A DNA stretch of 64,000 nt from positions 1 through 64,000 of the forward strand of contig PLXT01000052.1 in the NCBI GenBank assembly GCA_003151535.1. Reading direction: 5' to 3'. The notes beneath the pieces were generated by a model. That model saw only the letters and a list, made by a program, of their open reading frames with translations. It was not told the DNA's origin and did not search any database. The stretch comes from Methanobacterium sp. (GTDB lineage: Archaea > Methanobacteriota > Methanobacteria > Methanobacteriales > Methanobacteriaceae). The position numbers and the translations under genes are program-made. Within the stretch, counting starts at the first letter, position 1, and every line of letters starts with the position of its first letter. Shown here one piece after another: positions 50,561-57,427 of the stretch.

Positions 50561-50568
50561 ATAAATAT
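50561..50568 (-). promoter_or_regulatory. Phage late-type promoter motif (beta-helix gene)
   Basis: Core ATATATTTATAAAAAATAG on the minus strand, 50 bases before the start, leaving a leader. Confidence 0.5.
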
Positions 50569-50570
50569 AT

Positions 50571-50600
50571 AAAAATTGTACTAAACACCCTTTAGTGCAA
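50571..50600 (-). terminator. Probable rho-independent terminator
   Basis: Stem TTGCACTAAA/TTTAGTACAA (one mismatch) followed by TTTTTAT on the minus strand, directly after the NlpC/P60 stop. Confidence 0.55.
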
Positions 50601-51152
50601 TTATGATTCCAATAAACGTTTTAAATAATATTTCTTATTTAATAATGTAATAATAACACCACTTTTTTTGTTAGCCGAATGGATAAAATATCCATTCCTA
50701 AGATAGACACCTACATGCCATCCGTGGCCCTTATTTGTTTTAAAAAAAAGTAATCTACCAGACATTAAAGAATCTTTTTTTGTGTTTTTGACAAAATAAT
50801 ACTGATCCTTTGCCGTACGTGGAAGTTCTATATGATACACGCTATCATACAGGGCTTTAGAAAATCCAGAACAATCGATACCATTTTTAGTATTACCACC
50901 CCAACAATATTTTGTACCCACCCAGTTTTTCACAAAATTATTTAATACTGGGTCATTCGTTAAGACCGAATCTAAACTAACTTTAGGGGAAGGAATTACG
51001 CATTTGTAGACAATGCGATTCCTATAAGCATGACGATGCTTATAAACATGTTTTTGTACAACATGTGTAGTATGCACTTCTTGAGACTGAAACTGTGCAT
51101 TTGATTCAACGGTAGTAAAACAAATTCCGATTGCAATTGTAAGAATTTTCAT
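50601..51152 (-). CDS. NlpC/P60 cell-wall hydrolase
   Basis: 183 residues. A signal peptide (first 20 residues, ending ESNAQ) and a His-rich linker precede the NlpC/P60 domain: YCWGGNTKNGIDCSGFSKAL with catalytic C94, GHGWHVGVYL with H146 and YFIHSA with H158. Members cut the peptide stem of peptidoglycan (gamma-D-Glu to diamino acid). With a signal peptide it would reach the periplasm; lysis or host-wall remodelling are both possible. It has a late-type motif and a terminator of its own. Confidence 0.88.
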   Translation of the reverse strand: MKILTIAIGICFTTVESNAQFQSQEVHTTHVVQKHVYKHRHAYRNRIVYKCVIPSPKVSLDSVLTNDPVLNNFVKNWVGTKYCWGGNTKNGIDCSGFSKALYDSVYHIELPRTAKDQYYFVKNTKKDSLMSGRLLFFKTNKGHGWHVGVYLRNGYFIHSANKKSGVIITLLNKKYYLKRLLES

Positions 51153-51176
51153 AATTTGTTTTGTTGTTTATTATAT

Positions 51177-51184
51177 ATAAATAT
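51177..51184 (-). promoter_or_regulatory. Phage late-type promoter motif (NlpC/P60 gene)
   Basis: Core TGATATTTATATATAATAA on the minus strand, 24 bases before the start; it touches the stop codon of the KTSC gene. Confidence 0.6.
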
Positions 51185-51621
51185 CAGAAGAAGTCCTTTA
51201 TAGTAGCGTAGAGCTTTTTAAGTTCTTCTGAAAATTTAACCTTATCAAAGGGTGACATGCCATCCAAAGATATAATGCTATTCATTAATTGAATGAGCTT
51301 TATCCTCTTACCTTTTTCAAACGCCTCTTGCTCGTGTGTTTTTATTGTTGTTGCTTCGACAATAATTTCTTGAGCATTCACATTTTCTAACCTTTCATAT
51401 GGATATTTTTTTATATGCGTATTAAATACTACCCCCTGACTTTCGGCGATTTCAAGCCTAGTATAATCAGATGAAGAAACGTTGGGGTATTTGTATTGGG
51501 TACCAGATTTAAAGATTAAAATTAAATCATGTGAATTCGTGTCATACACACTGGATAATAGATTGGTTGAATCATACAATGCTTTAATAATATTTGTTTT
51601 TACTTCTTTTTTTAACAGCAT
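51184..51621 (-). CDS. KTSC domain protein
   Basis: 145 residues. SSVYDTNSHDLILIFKSGTQ, YKYPNVSSSDYTRLEIAESQG and FNTHIKKYPYERL match the KTSC domain, usually about 60 residues, named for a Lys-tRNA synthetase C-terminal association. The C-terminal 60 residues are helical. Function unsettled. It has its own exact host-type promoter, back to back with that of the ClpC-like gene, so both are likely early. Confidence 0.75.
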   Translation of the reverse strand: MLLKKEVKTNIIKALYDSTNLLSSVYDTNSHDLILIFKSGTQYKYPNVSSSDYTRLEIAESQGVVFNTHIKKYPYERLENVNAQEIIVEATTIKTHEQEAFEKGKRIKLIQLMNSIISLDGMSPFDKVKFSEELKKLYATIKDFF

Positions 51622-51696
51622 TCGTTTGGATTATATTGGATCGTCTTATATGATGCGCAGAATTATTCTATTTTATTATAATCTTTACATTTATTG

Positions 51697-51727
51697 CAAA
51701 TTTACAAATATTTATCTAAGAAGTCAA
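51697..51727 (-). promoter_or_regulatory. Host-type promoter for KTSC gene
   Basis: TTG (51727-51725), 20-base spacer, TAAATTTG (51704-51697) on the minus strand; exact consensus. The ATG is about 75 bases downstream. Confidence 0.8.
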
Positions 51728-51728
51728 G

Positions 51729-51759
51729 TTGTTTTTTTGATGGATAATAGGTAAGTTTG
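51729..51759 (+). promoter_or_regulatory. Host-type promoter for ClpC-like gene
   Basis: TTG (51729-51731), 20-base spacer, TAAGTTTG (51752-51759); exact consensus. Its -33 element lies one base from that of the opposite promoter (CAAGTTG). Confidence 0.8.
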
Positions 51760-51771
51760 TAAAAATTTAAA

Positions 51772-54294
51772 ATGAATAGAGAAATCCTCCCTAAATTAAA
51801 GCTTATAATAGCTGAAGCGACCAAGGAGGCTAAATTATTTGATGATATTAAGGTAAAGCCAGAACATCTAGTGCTATCGATGATATCTCACGGCGATAAT
51901 GAAGGTATTAAAATATTTAAAATACTTAAAATAGATACATCCGATTTAGGCGATAGAATTTCTGATTACTTAAGAAAGAATGATTTAACCCCAAGGATAT
52001 CAGAATACGGCAGAAATAAGCTGCCTTTGGCTGAAGAAACAAAAGCAATTTTTAAAAATGTAGACGCTGAATGTGAAGATTTAAATGATACGGCTATAGA
52101 TACACATCATTTAATACTTAGCATTCTTAAGATAAAGACACCTGTAACAAAAATATTGTTTGATATGGGTGTTACTTATAAAAGTTTTAAAAAAATAATT
52201 ATGGACATTAGAAATGAGATCCCAAAAGAAAACAATGGATTAGGAAATGACTCCATGGATGACGATGATTTCCAAGAGCCAGAACGTCTTAAAAGAGTTA
52301 AAAAGAAAACGGATTCTAAAACGCCTGTATTAGATAACTTTTGCAGGGATGTCAGTAAAGCTGTTGAAAAGGGTCAAATAGACCCAGTAGTTGGTAGAAT
52401 TAAAGAAATTAAGCGCATCAGCCAAATATTATCCAGAAGAAAAAAAAATAACCCTGTTCTAATTGGTGAGCCTGGGGTTGGCAAGACGGCCATTGTAGAA
52501 GGTTTAGCACAACTTATTAAAGATGGTAACGCACCACGCACAATAAACAATAAAAAAGTTTTTTCACTAGACTTGGCTAGCATTGTGGCTGGTACTAAAT
52601 ATCGTGGCCAATTCGAAGAACGCATGAAAGCTGTTCTAGAAGAATGCAAGGCTAATCCAGATATCATATTATTTATTGACGAACTGCACACCGTAATTGG
52701 AGCTGGAAATGCTTCAGGTTCGTTAGATGCAAGCAACATTCTTAAGCCAGCGCTTGCACGTGGAGAAATACAAATCATTGGTGCAACAACATTGGATGAG
52801 TATCGTGAACACATTGAAAAAGATGGTGCCCTTACAAGAAGATTCCAACAAGTACTAGTGGAAGAGCCAACACTAGAAGAAACAAGAATTATTTTAACCA
52901 ACATTAAAGAAAAATACGAAAAGCATCATAAAGTATTTTACACCGACGAAGCAATTGAGGAATGCGTAAAATTATCTCATCGCTATATCATGGAGCGCTC
53001 AATGCCCGATAAGGCTATTGATGTTATGGATGAAGCTGGTGCCGCAACAAATATAAGTGTAGAAAAGCCACAGATTATTAAAAATCTGGAACAAAAGAAA
53101 GAAGTTCTTAATAATGTAAAGAAAGATGTTGTTCTTAAACAGAATTATGAAGAAGCCGCTAAAATTCGTGATGAAGAAAAGAAGATTGATGATCTTCTTT
53201 TGAAACACAATAAAGAATGGTCGGAAAGCTTAGATAAAAAGGTTACAAACGTTGGTATCGAACAAATAACAGAAGTTGTTAGTATGATGACTGGGATACC
53301 GCTAACTAAAATATCCTCACAAGAAAGCAAACGTTTGCTGAATCTGGACAAAGAACTAATGGGTAAAGTCGTCGCTCAAGATGAACCAGTATCCAAAGTT
53401 GTCAAAGCGATCAAAAGAAATAGGGTGGGTATTAAGGATAAAAATAAACCCATTGGTAGCTTCATTTTCTTAGGGCCGACAGGTGTGGGTAAAACGTATT
53501 TAGCTAAATTGTTGGCAGAACATGTCTTTGGAGATGCAGATGCGCTTGTTAGGCTTGATATGAGTGAGTATATGGAAAAGCACAGTGTATCCAAATTAAT
53601 TGGATCGCCTCCAGGATACGTGGGTTATGACCAAGGGGGTCAACTAACTGAAAAAATCCGCAGGAAACCACACAGCGTTATACTTTTTGATGAAATCGAA
53701 AAAGCACATGAAGATGTCTTTAATATTCTTCTTCAAGTATTGGATGATGGGCAATTAACTGACGGTATTGGAAGGAAAGTTAATTTTAAAAATACGCTTA
53801 TTATACTAACGTCAAATTTGGGTGTTTCAGAAGTAAATACTTTTGGGAGAGGTCTGGGGTTTGAAACCAATGCTACTATAGCCAACGAAGAAGCTAAAAC
53901 TAAAAGCATTATCGAAAAAACCCTGAAAAAGAAATTTAAACCAGAATTTTTAAATCGTATAGATGAATGTATCATCTTCAATACTCTAAAAGAAGAAGAT
54001 ATCCATAAAATCATTTATAAAGAAATCGAAAAACTGGAGGGCCGTTTGGATGAAGTTCACTTCAAGCTCAAAATTAGTAAACCAGCAATAGAATTCTTAG
54101 CAAAAGAAGGTTATGTTAAGGAATACGGAGCTAGACCATTGACTAGGACCATTCAAAGATATATCGAAGACCCAATAGCAGATGAAATGCTAAACGGTAA
54201 CATAAATGAAGGTGATATTATTAAAGTCACTTTTGATAAAGTCAAAAATGAAATAATAGTTAAACCAGAAAATAATAGCAAATCCGAAGACTAA
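51772..54294 (+). CDS. ClpC/ClpA-type AAA+ unfoldase with UVR segment
   Basis: 840 residues, full length for ClpC. An N-domain (1-150) is followed by AAA-1 with GEPGVGKT (232-239) and LFIDELH, a UVR-like segment (about 436-475, NYEEAAKIRDEEKKIDDLL), and AAA-2 with GPTGVGKT (568-575), SPPGYVGYDQGG and ILFDEIEKAH. LGF at 695-697 sits where ClpC carries its ClpP-docking loop, so it may work with host ClpP to direct proteolysis. ClpB lacks this loop. Phages rarely carry a full ClpC. It is a single-gene unit with an exact host-type promoter and a strong terminator. Confidence 0.93.
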   Translation: MNREILPKLKLIIAEATKEAKLFDDIKVKPEHLVLSMISHGDNEGIKIFKILKIDTSDLGDRISDYLRKNDLTPRISEYGRNKLPLAEETKAIFKNVDAECEDLNDTAIDTHHLILSILKIKTPVTKILFDMGVTYKSFKKIIMDIRNEIPKENNGLGNDSMDDDDFQEPERLKRVKKKTDSKTPVLDNFCRDVSKAVEKGQIDPVVGRIKEIKRISQILSRRKKNNPVLIGEPGVGKTAIVEGLAQLIKDGNAPRTINNKKVFSLDLASIVAGTKYRGQFEERMKAVLEECKANPDIILFIDELHTVIGAGNASGSLDASNILKPALARGEIQIIGATTLDEYREHIEKDGALTRRFQQVLVEEPTLEETRIILTNIKEKYEKHHKVFYTDEAIEECVKLSHRYIMERSMPDKAIDVMDEAGAATNISVEKPQIIKNLEQKKEVLNNVKKDVVLKQNYEEAAKIRDEEKKIDDLLLKHNKEWSESLDKKVTNVGIEQITEVVSMMTGIPLTKISSQESKRLLNLDKELMGKVVAQDEPVSKVVKAIKRNRVGIKDKNKPIGSFIFLGPTGVGKTYLAKLLAEHVFGDADALVRLDMSEYMEKHSVSKLIGSPPGYVGYDQGGQLTEKIRRKPHSVILFDEIEKAHEDVFNILLQVLDDGQLTDGIGRKVNFKNTLIILTSNLGVSEVNTFGRGLGFETNATIANEEAKTKSIIEKTLKKKFKPEFLNRIDECIIFNTLKEEDIHKIIYKEIEKLEGRLDEVHFKLKISKPAIEFLAKEGYVKEYGARPLTRTIQRYIEDPIADEMLNGNINEGDIIKVTFDKVKNEIIVKPENNSKSED

Positions 54295-54296
54295 TA

Positions 54297-54325
54297 ATAA
54301 ACCCCACTTTTGTGGGGTTTTATTA
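54297..54325 (+). terminator. Rho-independent terminator
   Basis: Stem AAACCCCAC/GTGGGGTTT with a 4-base loop and T-run, 3 bases after the ClpC-like stop. Confidence 0.88.
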
Positions 54326-54332
54326 TATTTAT
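54325..54332 (+). promoter_or_regulatory. Phage late-type promoter motif
   Basis: Core ATATTTATTATG, 5 bases before the GNAT-zincin start; it partly overlaps the terminator T-run. Confidence 0.5.
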
Positions 54333-54337
54333 TATGT

Positions 54338-55066
54338 ATGCTAGAAGATTACATTAATGAAAAATACAGCGAATTTTTGGGTGAAATAGTCATTTATGAA
54401 AATAAAGGCAGTCTAGTACTATCCAAAATAGTTATCAAACCTGCCGTCAGAAATGAAGGTGTGGGTACCAGTATTTTAAATGATATAATACAATATGCTG
54501 ATAAAAATAAGCAAGTAATAGCTTTAACCCCATCAAATGATTTTGGCGGAAATAAAAATAGACTTATACAGTTCTATAAAAGGTTTGGGTTTAAGTTAAA
54601 TAAAGGCGTACATAAAAATTTTCAATTCAGAGAAGCCATGATAAGATACCCTAAACTAAATGAAACTAAACTTACAATAAAAAAATTATTAAACGAAGCC
54701 TTATTTATTAAAAGTTCAGAACAACACATTGATTTGTTGGAACAATTTGTAGAATTCGCTTGCAAGGAATTGGATATTAAAACCGTCCCTATAAATCTTA
54801 AATTTGACCGTAAAGGCTTAACAACAACTGCGGCCTATGGAAATAAAAAAGTATACGTTTACGCAAAAGATAGAGCTATAGTAGATATTATGAGAAGTGC
54901 AGCTCATGAATTAACTCACCTTAAACAAGACCTAGAAGGTAGACTTAAACCAGAAAATAATAAAGAAAATAATTCGGCTGGTTCAGAAATTGAAAATGAA
55001 GCAAATTATAAAGCTGGAGAAATAATAAGAAAGTTTGGAGAGAAAAACCCAGAGATCTATTCATGA
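54338..55066 (+). CDS. Fusion: GNAT acetyltransferase + zincin-type peptidase
   Basis: 242 residues. Residues 1-105 resemble GNAT: IVIKPAVRNEGVGTSIL (R/Q-x-x-G-x-G-like acetyl-CoA loop) and RLIQFYKRFGFKLN. Residues 111-122, KLTIKKLLNEAL, copy the (I/L)xE-ended segment found at the N-termini of packaged proteins, here as a linker. Residues 123-242 contain AAHELTHLKQD (HExxH at 190-194) and IENEANYKAGE, a likely third metal ligand, so a small zinc peptidase. The prohead protease could cut after E120 and separate the halves. It overlaps the next gene by 4 bases. Confidence 0.7.
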   Translation: MLEDYINEKYSEFLGEIVIYENKGSLVLSKIVIKPAVRNEGVGTSILNDIIQYADKNKQVIALTPSNDFGGNKNRLIQFYKRFGFKLNKGVHKNFQFREAMIRYPKLNETKLTIKKLLNEALFIKSSEQHIDLLEQFVEFACKELDIKTVPINLKFDRKGLTTTAAYGNKKVYVYAKDRAIVDIMRSAAHELTHLKQDLEGRLKPENNKENNSAGSEIENEANYKAGEIIRKFGEKNPEIYS

Positions 55067-55377
55067 TACCACAAAAAGATTTGCTGGACCAAGCAAGACA
55101 TATTATCCTAGCTCCAGAATCAAAAGATCTATGGTTCTTGGGGTTTAAAGACGTTGCAGAACATGGTTCAGATGAAGAACTATTCGAAGAATTAAAAGCA
55201 TTCGCAGATCAAGTCTACGATAAAAAAAATATAAGAGGTGTAATAAATAGTTTGGGAATAAAATTAGTCAGAATAATAGTAAAGCTATACCCTGACTATA
55301 GAGAAATATGGGATAAAAAATATAAACAACTTCAAGAAATAAAAATTCTAGTTAGACGTAATTTGAGACTATTGTAA
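55063..55377 (+). CDS. Hypothetical protein
   Basis: 104 residues, helical and charged: DLLDQARHIILAPESKDLWF, EELFEELKAFADQVYDKKNI and a basic C-terminus. It overlaps the GNAT-zincin gene (ATGA) and converges with the opposite-strand GNAT gene, sharing its last 9 bases with it. No family recognised. Confidence 0.65.
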   Translation: MIPQKDLLDQARHIILAPESKDLWFLGFKDVAEHGSDEELFEELKAFADQVYDKKNIRGVINSLGIKLVRIIVKLYPDYREIWDKKYKQLQEIKILVRRNLRLL

Positions 55378-55842
55378 AATCCCAATATATTCAAAACTTC
55401 CACACAATCTCTTATTATCGGTGTAATGATTTTTGTAAATATTTTTATGTTTTATATCTGTCCTTAGTCTTTTGTGCTTGCTAGTTGGTTTCCATAAGGG
55501 TGAATACTCCCTGTAATAATTTAATCTTGGATGGGCGCTTCTTGAAAAAAATCTTAACCCTTGATCCAAATGAATTTGAGCTATTGCATCGGAAAATCTT
55601 GGCCCAATACCCATACCTTGGAAATCTGGTAGAATACAAATTCTATGGCCACGCCAAGCATTCCTCATTTGGCCATTTGGCATAGATAAACTAGCACCAA
55701 ATGCCACTACCCTGCCATCCCAAACACCCACGTAACACCTACATGCAGGGTTTAATTTTACACTTAAATAATGATGCTCTTTAAACATGTCCCACAGGCT
55801 CCTGCTTGTTCTAAATATTTCAAGGTGTATTCGTGGTCGGAC
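55369..55842 (-). CDS. GNAT-like half of an ABC-ATPase/GNAT protein
   Basis: An ATG at 55788 would give 139 residues, but the frame reads on upstream as good protein: VRPRIHLEIFRTSRSLWDMF before KEHHYLSVKL. That continuation, without a start, begins at the T9 run. The GNAT part has YVGVWDGRVVAFGASL, WRGHRICILPDFQGMGIGPR (acetyl-CoA loop) and FFSRSAHPRLNYYR. From memory, homologues are fused to the ABC ATPase, so the whole chain would be about 355 residues. Target unknown; some phage GNATs (Mom) modify DNA bases. Confidence 0.75.
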   Translation of the reverse strand, partial: VRPRIHLEIFRTSRSLWDMFKEHHYLSVKLNPACRCYVGVWDGRVVAFGASLSMPNGQMRNAWRGHRICILPDFQGMGIGPRFSDAIAQIHLDQGLRFFSRSAHPRLNYYREYSPLWKPTSKHKRLRTDIKHKNIYKNHYTDNKRLCGSFEYIGILQ

Positions 55843-56444
55843 AAAAAAAAACCCTGCTGAAACTCACCCCTGTCCGTGTCAATGATCCAATCAGGCTCCA
55901 GCCAATCTAATATATCACGATGACATGTTGAAACTATCATATTACTAATATCGTTATTCTTGACGTATTTTGAAAAGCTCACACTGGCAGCCTTTGCAAC
56001 ATCACGATCTACAACACTGGTAAACTCATCTATAATATTATGGGATTTTAACTTGCGAGATAAATTAGCCCTAAACTTTTCGCCATTGGATAAAACATGG
56101 TATGGTTTATACCATGATGGAATACTATTCAAGCCCACAGCGCCCATCTTATTTATGGCCTCATCTGGTGAATCAAAATGTGAAACAATAGACTTATTAT
56201 CATCCCATATAGGTGTCTCTTCTTGACCAAAATTTTTAATCATCGTACTTTTACCAGTACCACTACTGCCTACTATTACACCCAACTTAAATTTTAATGG
56301 AAGAACTGGAGGTTCCCAAGGATAAAATTTTGATACGCCGTCAAAAATACAATCAAACGCTATTTCACTGTTTATTATAAATTCATCTCTTTCAACAACA
56401 CTAGTTAGAGGAATAATACTCTTGCTTAACTTTATAATAGACAT
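55764..56444 (-). CDS. ABC-type ATPase half of an ABC-ATPase/GNAT protein
   Basis: 226 residues as written, though the last 29 (after GEFQQGFF) probably belong to the wrong frame. Walker A GSSGTGKST, ABC signature VLSNGEKFRANL, Walker B NIIDEFTSVVDRD and H-loop STCHRDI are present; no membrane domain, so it is a soluble ABC ATPase. A near-perfect TTGACA-N16-TATAAT promoter ends 5 bases before the ATG, so the message would be leaderless. The GNAT half follows through a -1 shift. Confidence 0.82.
   Translation of the reverse strand: MSIIKLSKSIIPLTSVVERDEFIINSEIAFDCIFDGVSKFYPWEPPVLPLKFKLGVIVGSSGTGKSTMIKNFGQEETPIWDDNKSIVSHFDSPDEAINKMGAVGLNSIPSWYKPYHVLSNGEKFRANLSRKLKSHNIIDEFTSVVDRDVAKAASVSFSKYVKNNDISNMIVSTCHRDILDWLEPDWIIDTDRGEFQQGFFLSDHEYTLKYLEQAGACGTCLKSIII
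55843..55851 (-). other. T9 run: predicted -1 frameshift site
   Basis: Nine T on the minus strand read GGT-TTT-TTT-TTG in the ATPase frame. Going back one base gives TTT-GTC and opens into the GNAT frame without a break. One missing T in the assembly would explain it equally. Confidence 0.7.
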
Positions 56445-56449
56445 GGCTA

Positions 56450-56477
56450 ATTATAAAAACATAAGTTATAATGTCAA
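56450..56477 (-). promoter_or_regulatory. Near-consensus promoter for ABC-ATPase gene
   Basis: TTGACA (56477-56472), 16 bases, TATAAT (56455-56450) on the minus strand; the ATG lies at 56444. Confidence 0.75.
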
Positions 56478-56522
56478 GCTTAGTTAATAAGAGATATGGT
56501 GGGAGGGGTATAAAATACAATA

Positions 56523-56549
56523 GCTAGAGGACTCTTTAAATCCTCTAGC
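56523..56549 (-). terminator. Hairpin, weak terminator
   Basis: 9-bp perfect stem GCTAGAGGA/TCCTCTAGC with a 9-base loop, past the 65-residue gene. On the minus strand only TATTGTATTTT follows, so termination may be partial. Confidence 0.45.
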
Positions 56550-56576
56550 ATATCGTGTGTATCTTTGAAAATGGAA

Positions 56577-56774
56577 TTACTTACCCGCTAACTTGGTAAT
56601 CTTTGCTTCCAAAATATTCAGTTTTGTTTCCAAAATAGCCGTCTTGTCGCCTTTTTTAACCTGTTCAGCAAGCCATTCTTTCTTTTTAAGTTGAACTGCT
56701 TCACTAACGATGTTATCAATTAAATTTACCAAGTCATTTTCGGAAATTCTAACCGTCTTTTTTGCTTTTGTCAT
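56577..56774 (-). CDS. Small protein with (R)ISEN-type N-terminal motif
   Basis: 65 residues. KKTVRISENDLVNLIDNIVSEA is followed by a coiled coil (LETKLNILEAKITKLAG). The start resembles two other small proteins here (59618-59956 and 60938-61360), an N-terminal tag also known to me from other large phages. Possibly processed after VSE by the prohead protease; inference. Confidence 0.65.
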   Translation of the reverse strand: MTKAKKTVRISENDLVNLIDNIVSEAVQLKKKEWLAEQVKKGDKTAILETKLNILEAKITKLAGK

Positions 56775-56812
56775 ATCTATATATTTTAAGGGAGAAATCT
56801 ATTTATCTCTTA

Positions 56813-56820
56813 ATAAATAT
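56813..56820 (-). promoter_or_regulatory. Phage late-type promoter motif
   Basis: Core TATATTTATTAAG on the minus strand, 38 bases before the 65-residue gene; a GGGAGAAA stretch lies in its leader. Confidence 0.55.
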
Positions 56821-56858
56821 ACATTCTTTTTTAAAAAGATAGAATATGACGAATTTTA

Positions 56859-57368
56859 TTATTTTGCTAAATGGTCTGCACAATATGACGCTGCAGTTGC
56901 ACTCGGTTTTATCTTAAATTCGTAGCCCATGCCCAAAATATATCCAATAGCTTGGCTCAAAGCCTTGTTAGATTCCCAACGAGGATCTGGATTAATGTCG
57001 GCATGAACTTCCATTTTAACACCATAAGAATCCAACAATGCCGCGATTTCATATGCAACCTCAACACTCTTGTTTACTTCAACTAGCATCCTTTCATTTA
57101 CGCCTTCTTTCCTCTTTCCATGAAGGGTCATGTGGTATTCAGCATAAATCATTTTACCGCCACGGCCAACAATAACTCCGCCGCCCAAATCTTCCTTTAC
57201 CGTAATTAGAATAACAGTGGCGAATTTAAAGCCTTTACCACTTCTTTGTGAGTCTGTACCTACAGAAACTCTGATTGTGTGATTTAATGCCAATTCTTGT
57301 TGGACTAAATTTTCCAAGTATTCCAATAATGGAATCTGAATTTTTTCTCCTGCTCTTTTCCAGTTCAT
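56859..57368 (-). CDS. RNase H-fold protein, YkuK/DUF458-like
   Basis: 169 residues. IRVSVGTDSQRSGKGFKFAT starts the RNase H-like core (D in GTDSQ), and ERMLVEVNKSVEVAYEIAAL, MEVHADINPDPRWESNKALS and IGYILGMGYEFKIKPSATAA complete the YkuK/DUF458 pattern. It is predicted to be a nuclease of the RNase H superfamily; its substrate is not known. The gene lies after the terminator of the LRR gene, with no clear promoter of its own. Confidence 0.85.
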   Translation of the reverse strand: MNWKRAGEKIQIPLLEYLENLVQQELALNHTIRVSVGTDSQRSGKGFKFATVILITVKEDLGGGVIVGRGGKMIYAEYHMTLHGKRKEGVNERMLVEVNKSVEVAYEIAALLDSYGVKMEVHADINPDPRWESNKALSQAIGYILGMGYEFKIKPSATAASYCADHLAK

Positions 57369-57397
57369 ACTACTTTTTTTAAAAAACCTATTATAAT

Positions 57398-57422
57398 AAA
57401 AAATCCCCCAAATTTGGGGGAT
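57398..57422 (-). terminator. Rho-independent terminator
   Basis: Palindrome ATCCCCCAAATTTGGGGGAT with a T-run on the minus strand, just past the LRR gene. Confidence 0.85.
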
Positions 57423-57427
57423 AATTT

